Of a stretch of 64,000 bases of DNA, positions 42,786 through 52,039 are shown one piece after another. The DNA is from Cordilura impudica (taxonomy: Eukaryota > Arthropoda > Insecta > Diptera > Scathophagidae). The first letter of the stretch is position 1. Every line of letters starts with the position of its first letter. The stretch spans positions 192,634,575 through 192,698,574 of the forward strand of contig OY821521.1 in the NCBI GenBank assembly GCA_963682025.1, written 5' to 3'. The translations under genes and the position numbers were made by a program. The notes beneath the pieces were generated by a model. It did not search any database, was not told the origin of the DNA, and saw nothing but the letters and a program-made list of their open reading frames with translations.

Positions 42786-44381
42786 CTAGCTGTAACCCGA
42801 TGCGATTCGCTACACCCATCGTAACGATATAAAATAAACTGGGAAAACATTTTGTAGAAAATTTTGGCCATATATGATTTTGTTTTGGCGTTTTTTGATT
42901 TGGGCGTTTTTTGATTTTGGCGTTTTTTGACTTTGGCGATTATTCTTTTTTGATTTTTGATTTGAGCGATTTTTGTTTTTGGTGATTTTTGATTTTTGTA
43001 TTTTTTTTTTTTTATTTTGGCGATTTTCGTTATTCCCAATTTTTGGTTTTAGCGATTTTTGATTTTAGCGTGTTTTTTTTTTGTTGGGATTTTTGTTATT
43101 CGCGATTTTATGTTATGGCGATTTTTGACTTGAAGATTTTTGTTTATTGTGGTTTTTGATTTTGGCCATTTTTGTTTTTTGCGATTTTTGATTTTGGCAT
43201 TTTTTTTTTTTTTTTTTTTTTAGCGATTTTTGTTATTCGCCATTTTCGGTTTTGGCGATTTTTGATTTTTGTATTCTTTCTTTTTTTTTGGCGATTTTTG
43301 TTATTCGCGATTTTTGCTTTTGGCGATTTTTCATTTTAGCGTATTTTTTTTTCTGGGATTTTTGTTATTCGCGATTTTACGTTATGGCGATTTTTGACTT
43401 TAGCGATTTTTGTGATTAGCGATTTTCGGTTTTGGCTATTTTTGACTTTGAAGATTTTTGTCATTTTCGTTTTTTGCAATTTTTGATTTTGACGATTTTT
43501 TATTTTAGCGATTTTTGTTATTCGCCATTTTCGGTTTTGGCGATATTTGATTTTTGGCTATTCCGCCCATATTTTCCACGACTACTCACATTAGTAATTA
43601 ATGTTCTTGTCAAAAGTTTCAAAACTGTCATTTTCATAGTACTTCATATTTTTTATAGGAGGTGCTATGCCCATTGGTCCGATCCCGCCTATTTTTGGGC
43701 AAATACTCACATTAATAACTCATGAACTCAGACAAAGTCCCAAGGCTTTTTCTTTTATATTACTACAGTTATATGATAATAAATATATACTTTGTATGTG
43801 GGTGACATGCCCATTAGTCCGATCCCGCCCATTTTTTGTCTGAGTATTGACATTAATTAATAGGCTAGGTGATTTCTTTTGACTGATGTTTTGTTCTACC
43901 GTTTTATCCCGATTTTGACCAAACGTATATTATTTGAAAGGTATTTCTTTTTAGACGATTTTCAGATTTACAGATTTTAAAATTTTTTCCCTTATTTTGA
44001 GTAAACTGCATTTAAAGTTGCTACTAACACATGCATGAAATTATACAATGCTATGTGTGTGTTTATTAAACTTATTAATGTGTTTGTAATAAAAATGAGT
44101 TTGTTTTTTTTGTGCTGATTTGTTAATTGGCTATAATTGATAAGCATAACTTTAGGGTCTTTATTTAATGAAAAAATAAAATATCTTAGAATTTGCACTC
44201 GAATTTCGAGGGCTGGAATCTGCTAGTTGACATTAATAAGTTATGAACTCACACAAAGTCCCAACGCTTTCGAAACTACAATACCCCAGATATATGACAT
44301 TTAACGATTACTTTTTATGGGAGTACCACGCCCATTAGTCCGATCCCGCCCATTTTTCACAACTCTTCAAATTAGTTTAAT
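42786..44381 (+). repeat. 'Gcgatttttg' minisatellite plus 'gccacgcccatt' family, larger copy
   Basis: Begins ACTAGCTGTAACCCGATGCG, then TTCGCTACACCC, passes through about 690 bp of GGCGATTTTTGATTTTGG tandem units (42,870-43,560), then the CCCGCCCATTTTTCG / ACTCACATTAATAAC / GGGAGGTGCCATGCCCATT units. It is interrupted by a Helitron at 43,858-44,226 and a 5.9-kb hAT-type insertion at 44,390, and resumes at 50,283. Short open frames (42,770-43,039 and 43,432-43,725) arise from the tandem units. Confidence 0.7.
43858..44226 (+). mobile_element. Non-autonomous Helitron with flanking 11-bp direct repeats
   Basis: The TAATAGGCTAGGTGATTTC start lacks the usual TCTATAATAT leader; the end is ACTCGAATTTCGAGGGC, GGAATCTGCTAG|T. 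TTGACATTAAT lies on both sides (43,847-43,857 and 44,227-44,237), which is unexpected for Helitrons. Confidence 0.75.
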
Positions 44382-44521
44382 ATGTACATTAGCGTGTCCC
44401 GAATTATTTTTTTTAGCTTGCCCCCCCCCCTTTTACGGGAAAAATAGCAAAAAAATTTTTGAACAAAAAACCAGATGGCTACCGGATCCTAAAGATTGCA
44501 ATCCTAGTACATTTTGAAAAA

Positions 44522-44840
44522 AAAACAAGTAAGAGTGTTAAATTCGGCTATGCCGAATCTTTGATACCCTCCACCTGGGTTTTACGTTTACATTAATATC
44601 TGGACTTCTTGCACTATTTGTAACAAATGTATAAAAAATATTTGAATACGTAAACACTTTGATAAACCTATTACTGAATTATTACAACAAATGCTCTGAA
44701 TTTTCAGCATTTTATAGAGGTGTCTACATATTTTAGGTCATAAATTGGCAGAATGACTCCCGATTTATCCCATTTTAAATACTAACCTGATCCAGATAAT
44801 TACAAACAATATTAAATTTAACCAGGTAAATGGTTTATTT
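44522..44840 (-). mobile_element. mini-me/DINE-1-like element, 3' part
   Basis: On the plus strand it starts AACAAGTAAGAGTGTTAAAT, then TTCGGCTATGCCGAA hairpin and TACCCTCCACCTGGG: the inverse of the 3' end of the 15.9-kb element. Homology fades after the GATTTATCCCATTTTAAATA block. The head and GTCC run are missing. Confidence 0.7.
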
Positions 44841-45338
44841 TGTAATTTTCTTTTTAATTTAAATTTTTTAATATAAAGGTGCATTTTATTTTTTACAATC
44901 CTTTTCAATTTTCCAGACCTATTAGTATAGGGCACATTTGTGAGTCCGCATATATCAACTTTCAACTCTTACTTCTTTTTATTGTATTAAATCTATCTTT
45001 GTGTCTTTAAATTAATTAAGATAATTAAGATGAAAATATTTAACAAACTGTTTTTTTTTAGTTAATATCTGAACATTTTACTGATACAAGGCAAAACTAA
45101 AACTGCCAAAAATTTCAGTCAAAACTATTTTGAATGTATTTGTTAAATATCGCATAATTTTTTTCAATTTTAAACTTTAAAGTCTTTTTAAGTCTGGTAA
45201 TAACTCCATAATATGAAGGAAGTAAATATGTGGATTCTTTAATAACAATGACAAGTATAAAACACTGTTTTGTGCATAACATTAAAATATTATAAATTTG
45301 AGCATAATTAATTTAGAAATATAATTAATTTTAGAAAA

Positions 45339-45586
45339 ATGTCCGATTCGTTTTTCGATGATGCTGAAAACACATCAAAGAAATACAGAACATAAAGATT
45401 TTGCTTCAGTTAGTTGAGAGACGAGAAGCTAATGGATGGCTGGAGCAGGTCAAAGGTGACGACTATAAATGCAAATGCAAGGCTTTTGAAAATATATTAA
45501 AATGCGATAAATCAGATCTAAGTATACATGCTTATAACCACTGTTATAAAAAATCTTTTAAACCCAACAGTATTGCCATAATTTGA
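45339..45586 (+). pseudogene. hAT transposase N-terminal fragment (zinc-finger-like)
   Basis: Reads MSDSFFDDAENTSKKY with an early stop, then an open stretch with REANGWLEQV and YKCKCKAFENILKCDKSDLS, IHAYNHCYKKSF. The Cys and His spacing resembles the N-terminal BED/zinc-finger region of hAT transposases, which binds DNA. It ends in a stop after about 70 codons with no catalytic domain behind it. It faces the hAT C-terminal piece at 45,917-46,240, so both may come from one rearranged element. Confidence 0.45.
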
Positions 45587-45916
45587 AATTGTAAAGATGC
45601 TAAATTGCAAAAAAAAATACTTAAACGTACTGGATGCTAAATTTTTTTTTTTTTCCAAATTTCATTACCTTTATACTGAAAAATTATATACTTATTAATA
45701 AATTCTTTGGTTTTTAAATCGAAAAATTAATATAAAACATATGTTTCGATTTATATTTTTTAATTTTTAATTAAAATTATTTTGGATTTCATCTGAAATT
45801 TTTATTAACATCAAATTGAGTTTATTTTAAACATAAATTAAATATTTTTAATTTTAGAGGGATTTTTTTTTATTTAAAATATAACAGAAATTACATTATC
45901 AAAAGATACGATTATA

Positions 45917-46240
45917 TTAGAACAATTGGTTTATGGAATCTAACATTTCTGTGATGTCTTCATCTTCAAGTTCTTCTTGGCTCTGATATATTTCTGACGA
46001 TCGACTCTTATCAACGACATCGCTCGGTATATTGTAAGTGTGACAGCACCAATTTTTCAATTTCAATCCTTCTTTTATACGTATTACAGAACATAACAAC
46101 TCGGATTTTATTCTGTTCGAAGTTTGCTTTTAATTAAAGCTATTAAGCTAAACAAACGTTCAACTTCGGCTTTTGAGAAAGACAAAACTAATATAGACAA
46201 CACAAATATTGATTCCTAAAATGGATTTTCGCCAATAGAA
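45917..46240 (-). pseudogene. hAT transposase C-terminal (dimerisation) fragment
   Basis: Minus-strand reading near 46,125-46,195 gives LSFSKAEVERLFSLIALIKS, then KLR: the hallmark AEVERLFS block of the hAT C-terminal dimerisation domain. After a frameshift near 46,100 it continues IRIKEGLKLKNWCCHTYNIP to a stop at 45,917. More decayed coding sequence lies upstream to about 46,500. Together with the terminal repeat ending at 46,740 this is a dead hAT copy, unrelated in its ends to the four ATGTAYAY elements. Confidence 0.8.
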
Positions 46241-46589
46241 TTTTTCAATCCATAAAGAGGTTGTATTCAGTGTTGTATCCCAGTTTTGTTCTGTGATATA
46301 ACTCCATTGGATTTGAATTTTTTCTGTTTCAGATGATATAAATTTAAACTCTTCTAATATATTGGTTATCTGTTCTTTTACCCGTTTTAATGTGTTTTGT
46401 ATTGAAAATTTTGGAATTTTTTTAATACAATAATATTTTTTGGCAATCGACTTTCAAATTCATTAAAAACTGTTGTTGGTGTTTACATTCTTCTATTTCA
46501 AAATGTTTTGTTATATTTGTTGAAAGAAACGAGCAGAGTGGTAAAAGGAGTAGTACACAAAATTACTGTACTACACTTTGAGAAATAAA

Positions 46590-46740
46590 AACATATCAAT
46601 ACAATTAAAAGATGCTAAAAGCAACAATTTATTAATAAAAGATTCTAAGTTAGCATCTAGCATCTTTTGATAAATTTTGGATGCTAAACGACAAAAAAAG
46701 TTGCTAAATCTAGCAACTAAAAAGCTAAAACGGCAACACT
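46590..46740 (-). repeat. Terminal region of a hAT element (CAGTGTTGCC end)
   Basis: The inverse strand begins CAGTGTTGCCGTTTTAGC at 46,740, then TTGCTAGATTTAGCAACT, GATGCTAG and GATGCTAA repeats. CAGNG plus AT-rich subterminal repeats is typical of hAT ends. The matching opposite end was not found. Confidence 0.7.
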
Positions 46741-46801
46741 GAAAACCAAGAACAAATATTCTGTTTGAGTTGTAACATCTCATTTGCAAGCCATTTTAAT
46801 T

Positions 46802-47300
46802 AAGCTGCGTTCACACTATGTGTTTTGCTTGTGTTTTTCTTATTGTTTTAGCACATGCAATTTGTACACATAGTGTGAACCCTTTCAAAAACTGTTTATG
46901 TACAACACATTTGGCAAAACATATGTAAATTTTTCAATTAGAGCAGGTTCTATTTTGGCATGACAACCATATTAAAATACAATACTGCTTGTGGCGAAAG
47001 AAAAACAGAGTAAATTATAAAGATAAATATTGAAAGAAAAATAAATTGTTTAATATTAATTAACAATTAAAAAATATAAAAAATATATTACTTTATTTTT
47101 AACAATAACTTTTTGTAAATTCACAAATTAAATCAGCTGTTTACATTTAGAGGTTATGTCATACGGAAATACATATGTACGTTTGATCGCAAAATGATGA
47201 ATTGTATGTAAAACGCCAATTTTGACACACACGCCGAATTATGTATGGATCGTAAAACTGAATTTACATATGGAAAATACACATAGTGTAAACACACCTT
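46802..47300. mobile_element. MITE of 499 bp with 22-bp TIRs and 5-bp TSD
   Basis: The left end AAGCTGCGTTCACACTATGT and the inverse of the right end AAGGTGTGTTTACACTATGT agree at 19 of 22 positions (counting the two following bases). TAATT is duplicated at 46,797-46,801 and 47,301-47,305. The left end also contains its own inverted copy (ACACATAGTGTGAACC at about 46,868). No coding frame. Confidence 0.8.
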
Positions 47301-47305
47301 TAATT

Positions 47306-48350
47306 GTGTAAATTTTAAATGCACATCTAACCATATCAAAAAGATGAATTAAACAGAATTGCAAAAATATTTTTTTTATAATATCTGTATGTTTTTTATA
47401 TTATTCTTATGTAATTCTTATGATATTTTTATCTTATTTTTTATTTTTACATAATTGAAATTGTACAAATTAAAAATAAATTTTAAAAAAAGTAGTGTAG
47501 GGAAAAAAGGGAATTTTTTTCATAAGCGTAGAGATTTCTAAAAAATCTCCTGGCATCACTAGTACCTATTAAAAAACAATGTAAAAATTCACAAGACAAC
47601 GCGACATAGACTTGCTCTGTTCAAAAGCTTCCATAAGACTGAATGAAATTGTTGCTTACTTTACTCTTTGGTGAGTATTTTCATTTTTGTTCGGCTGTAT
47701 ACATATAAGAAGCCAATTTGAGTTCGGTTTACTCGTGCTGCTATGCATATGTTTGTGTGTTAACAAAAATATACGATATCCCAGTCATCATTTCGAAGAT
47801 TGTTTTAACAAAAAATACCTTACTGTGTCTTCTTCGAGCACTTTTGATAATTAAAAACTGCTTAATCACATGCGCTATTAGAAAAAGACTAGATAGTGAT
47901 TTTTGCTTTCTCTTAGAAAGTGATTTATAGAAAAATTACATTAAATAAGACTCAAAAATGAGTCGAAACTGATTAGAAAAGCGGATAAAAAGTACTCTCA
48001 AGAAGATTCGCGGGTAAGGTAATATTTAATCCCAACAAAAGAATATTTTGTGATCAGCAAAAGGGCGCATTTATAACTGTTTTAATAGCACATATGAGTC
48101 AAAAAGACTCTACATGATCATTTATTGCATAAAATGCTTACTGGGATTTTATTCACTATCTGTAGAAACAGGTTTTTTAAGTAAAACAAATCTGCATACA
48201 ATTTCAATTCTATTTCGTTCACAATGATACGATCAGTTTGTTTACTAGCTACTAGTAAAATAAGAAAATAGTATTATAATACAGCGTAATGATGAATTGT
48301 ACTTCTCAATTAGTTTATTTTTAATGTGCCATAAGAAGTTCGGTTTGTGC
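47306..48350. other. Unclassified DNA, no gene seen
   Basis: AT-rich; a 70-codon frame at 47,718-47,930 has no motif. The section around 47,590-47,760 (TTCGGCTGTATACATATAAG) has higher complexity and could be part of an LTR or other element, but I found no matching partner. Confidence 0.4.
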
Positions 48351-48351
48351 T

Positions 48352-48608
48352 AAGAAAAGCATGAATATATGTTTCCCAGGGCGAAGCTTCATCATTGCAC
48401 TATGATTGAGTTGAGCTCCGCGACTATTCATAATGTGAATAGCTCGTGTCAAAAATTTTTGGTAGTTGGGAATGGCGTTTGTGTTAAGAAAAGCATAAAC
48501 GCATGTTTCCCAGGGCAAGGCTCTATCATTGCACATTGATTGAGCTGAGCTCCGCGGTTATTCTTAATGTGGATAACTGTTGAAACAAAATTTTCGGAAT
48601 GGCGTTTG
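48352..48608. repeat. Tandem duplication of about 130 bp
   Basis: ATATATGTTTCCCAGGGCGA ... GAGCTCCGCGACTATTC ... GGGAATGGCGTTTG at 48,364-48,482 recurs as CGCATGTTTCCCAGGGCAAG ... GAGCTCCGCGGTTATTC ... GGAATGGCGTTTG at 48,499-48,608. Roughly 85% alike by eye. A 71-codon minus-strand frame spans the junction and is not convincing. Confidence 0.7.
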
Positions 48609-49254
48609 CCTCCGTCCCGACATTAAATAACAAAGTTTAAAAATTTATTTTAATTAACATCTTTTTTTAACATCTGACAAAAAATAGTATTTTTCTAAAC
48701 AACAATTTTTTTACAGGGTAAATAAATATTTTATGGCTTACCTACCTACCTACTACTTTTGAAAGCAAGTATGCAGGGTTTATAATGTACTAAAAATACA
48801 ACTCTTAAAACCATACTATTTTTTCAACTCTAAAAATTTCAGAATTTTGTAAAAATAAAATAAAATACCGATTTATTTTAATATGCGCTTATTATGGATA
48901 TACATATACAAAATATATGAATATTATTTATAGTATTTTGATATTGGCAACAGTAGTATGTATCAATTTGTAACATTTTGTGATGTTATAAAAATCGCAG
49001 AATATTGATATTGATTTTATATAGTTTCTTTTATTAATTAATTAACTTAAATATTACACCAAAAAATATTGATATTGATGAATTTTTATATTATTAACAC
49101 AACGACCACAAAAACAACATGCACAGCTATGACAAAATACAAAATTTAGGAAAACAATATAGGAAAACGTCATATTTTTTTTAACCTTTTCAGTGATTTC
49201 TCGGCACCTATGAAACCTATTGTCATGATTTAAAAACAGGAACCTTTTCAAGAT
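48609..49254. other. Unclassified DNA, no gene seen
   Basis: AT-rich filler inside the composite insertion, with the phrase AAAATATTGATATTGAT occurring in near copies around 49,000-49,080. Confidence 0.4.
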
Positions 49255-49678
49255 GTTAGTGAATCATTCTCACTAAAAACAAGCGCCCTATCTCCCCTAT
49301 TGAGGGCGTTATCACAAGAACACATATTCAAATCATATTTTCTCATGACTTTTTAATTCTTCGCTCAATTCTCGGGACCAGATTAACCGATTTGGACGAT
49401 TTTAAATAGCAAACTTCTCAGGATGTTAGTGAATCATTTTTTATACCAAGGAGCACCCTAGCTATCCGATTGAAGCCGTCATCGTGATTTCCACAGACGG
49501 ACAGACGGACAGACGGACAGCCGGACAGACGGACAGACGGACATCGTTCTATCAACTTCGCTTGTTATAAGGATCACAAATATATATATTTTATGGGGTC
49601 CAGAATTTTTTTTCTAATTATTACAAACGGAATGACAAACTTATATATACCCTCTGCACACTGGAGTGGAGGGTATAA
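49255..49678 (-). mobile_element. mini-me/DINE-1-like element with duplicated 3' part
   Basis: The head lies at the right (ACTGGAGTGGAGGGTATA, 49,660). The GACAGACGGACA run is at 49,493-49,543, followed leftward by a GATGTTAGTGAATCATT block that occurs twice (49,253 and 49,421), so the 3' region is tandemly duplicated. Same subfamily as 7,905-8,148. Confidence 0.75.
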
Positions 49679-49680
49679 AA

Positions 49681-50110
49681 AAAATATTTTTGATTTTCAA
49701 AATATTAACGCCAAAAGTAGCGTAATAGAGAGTACATTCTGGAAAAACTATTAATAAAATTTCCGTAGAGCAATTTTGGTGCAACGTTGCGTCTTAAATA
49801 TGGAAAGTGAGTATATATTTTTTTCTTTCTTTCTTTCAAGCTAAATTATTCTCAAAAGCTGCGCAAACTAGAGGATATTAGCTAAAACTATTTCAAAAAG
49901 TGTGATAGAGCTTTTCTGGTCCAGCGCACAGCGTTTGAGACTAATTTAGCTTGAAAGAAAGAAAGAAAAAAAATATATACTCACTTTCCATATTTAAGAT
50001 GCAACGCTGCACCAAAATTGCTCTATGGAAATTTTATTAATATTTTTTCCCTTAATATACTCTGTATTGCGCAACTTGCCGTTAATTTTTTGGAAATCAA
50101 AAATATTTTT
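49681..50110. repeat. Foldback: inverted arms of about 170 bp
   Basis: The left arm starts AAATATTTTTGATTTTC and includes ATTTCCGTAGAGCAATTTTG, TCTTAAATATGGAAAGTGAG and a (TTTC) run; the right arm repeats this inversely from about 49,937 (GCTTGAAAGAAAGAAAG) to 50,110. Spacer about 90 bp. It adjoins the right terminal repeat of the composite insertion. Confidence 0.85.
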
Positions 50111-50282
50111 TTTTTTTAAAAGCACTAGGATTGCAATCTTTAGGATCCGGTTGCCATCTGGTTTTTTGTCCAAAAATTTGTTTGCTATTTTTCCTGTCAA
50201 AGGCTCCTAAATCCCCATCTTTTGGGGGGCAAGCATTTTCAAATTCGAAAAAAAAACGAAATCTGGACGCGCTAATGTACAT

Positions 50283-50510
50283 GTATATAGCTTCAGAACT
50301 CTTGCTGTCGTAGTACTCTAGATTGCCTATGTTAAAATTAGATGTTAAAAATCCACTTTAATTGGGAGGTGTCACGCGCACTTGAAAAAATCCAAAAAAT
50401 TTCAGAAAATTTCAAGACGATCGGTCCAGTAGTGTAGTCTCTTATAAACCACAAACAAACGTACAAATCTACAAAACTCCATTTTTATATGTAAGATAAT
50501 AAAATTAAAA
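50283..50510 (+). repeat. End of the 'gccacgcccatt' family repeat
   Basis: Contains CTGTCGTAGTACTCTAGATT, GGGAGGTGTCACGCGCACTT, TTCAAGACGATCGGTCCAGT and, at the end, ACAAACAAACGTACAAATCT and CTCCATTTTTATATGTAAGA. It continues the copy interrupted at 44,381. Confidence 0.7.
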
Positions 50511-50526
50511 ATAAGAAGGGCACGCC

Positions 50527-50790
50527 GTTAGCCACACGTTGTTAAAATATATCCGTACCGTAAATGTAACGTTGGCATTTAGTGCAATTATTGAACGTAA
50601 AAAATGAACCAGCAAAATTAACCCAACTTTATCAGCTGTTCACAAATGTCACATAAAAACGTAGCAAAAATTTATTTTCAATAGATTGGGACGTTACGTT
50701 ACAGTTGAATTCGGTAACTGCTCTAATTGCTTTTCATGTAGCAAAAAAAAAAACAGCTGACACGTTTGGTTACGGTTACGTGTGGCTAAC
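50527..50790. mobile_element. Small MITE candidate with 13-bp perfect TIRs
   Basis: GTTAGCCACACGT and ACGTGTGGCTAAC are exact inverse ends 264 bp apart, with weaker inner symmetry (ACCGTAAATGTAACG against GGTTACGGTTACG; CAGCTGTTCAC against AACAGCTGAC). No clear target duplication. Confidence 0.6.
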
Positions 50791-52039
50791 TAGGCCTTAT
50801 ATGTAAGTTTAGCAAAAAAAATATTTGCTTTCAAGTTAAAAACAACAAGTATATTGTAGTATGCAAAGTGTACACGTATACAAATACATTTGTTTCAAAG
50901 TTGTTTTATATTTTAGTTTGTTATATTGGAGGAAGTTTAAATGGTGGATTCTTATTTGGTTGTTTTCAGCAAATGTATATGAATTTAACTTTTTTTACCA
51001 TACAAACTAACTAACTGGGGTTTCGACCTGAAACAGCTGTACAACCTGTCATGCAGAATATAGATGAATTTTTTGAAAAAAAATTTTTTTTTTTTTGCTT
51101 TATTAAAAGTAAAAACATTTGATCTTGTTCCCAATCATCAAAATGATAAAGATTGAAGATAAGATTTCGTATTTTTATAGAAAATAATACGATTTAAAAA
51201 AAATAAAATATAATATTTAAAGAATTTAAAAAAATGTTCCCAAAAAAGCTTAAGTGGAAAAACTTTATTTTAATGTTATATTTAAAGGAAGTTACAACCG
51301 GCCTTTCTCTCAAATTAAGGGTTAAACTAAAAACTTAAAGAGTTTTCTTTCTTTTTTTAGTAAGTGGCAAAGTAGAACCATAACTTCAGTTTTAAATTGT
51401 TAGTTTCTATATACCAACAAACCTGTATTGCTAAAATCCTTCAAAATTAAATTTTCTATTAAAAAAAGTATTTTGTATTCGTAAAATATTTTCAAAAAAT
51501 ATAATATTTTAAAAGTTAATGCTTTAAATGTGTGGGGAAATGTGTGCAAACTTTATTAGAAACAAAAATACTCTATTAAGAAATTTAAAAAAAAAGAACT
51601 ATAAATAACAATACTTGACAGTCTAGAATTTTTAACATGCATGAGTTTATGGTAAAATCATTGTTTCCTATTAAAAATTTTATTTCGAAAATGTATATTA
51701 ACATAAACAGTTTTAATTTCCCGAGTGTACATCACTAAAAATTAACTAATTTCTTTCATAAAATAAGGTAAATTCCCTCCACATGTTTCAAAGAATATTA
51801 TTTCTATTTTCATTGTGAACATTTCTATTTGAAACATTTGAAATGATTGTTAGTGGGTACGTACGATTAGATATTCACTTCATATTGTTCCATTAGTCAT
51901 CATTTAAATTCAAGTATCTGAAAGCTTATTTTTCCTTCATTCATTCAGGTCTTGTTCAGCATAGAGCGTCCCAGCAAACAAGTTGTGCTTCAATGAAGTA
52001 GAAAGTTAAAATTACTGTAACATTCCTCTTTAGAAGCTA
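50791..52039. other. Intergenic, no gene seen
   Basis: AT-rich, no frame above random length and no repeat I can name. Confidence 0.45.

Larger units (their letters stand above)
44390..50274. mobile_element. Composite hAT-type insertion (5,885 bp) with 8-bp TSDs
   Basis: ATGTACAT is perfectly duplicated at 44,382-44,389 and 50,275-50,282. The ends are TAGCGTGTCC and, inverted, TAGCGCGTCC; inverted homology of 130-155 bp continues through GGAAAAATAGCAAA, ACCAGATGGC and CCGGATCCTAAAGATTGCAA. The flanking host repeat reads on across the gap (AATTAGTTTAAT before, CTTCAGAACTC and GTAGTACTC after), so the whole block entered one site. Its interior now holds a mini-me copy, fragments of another hAT family, a 499-bp MITE, a tandem duplication, another mini-me and a foldback. 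No transposase for these ends is seen; many inner parts are later insertions. Confidence 0.78.

Noticed and set aside
49499..49543. tRNA or small RNA gene near the GACAGACGG run
   Set aside because: No cloverleaf or box A/B pattern; explained by the mini-me element.
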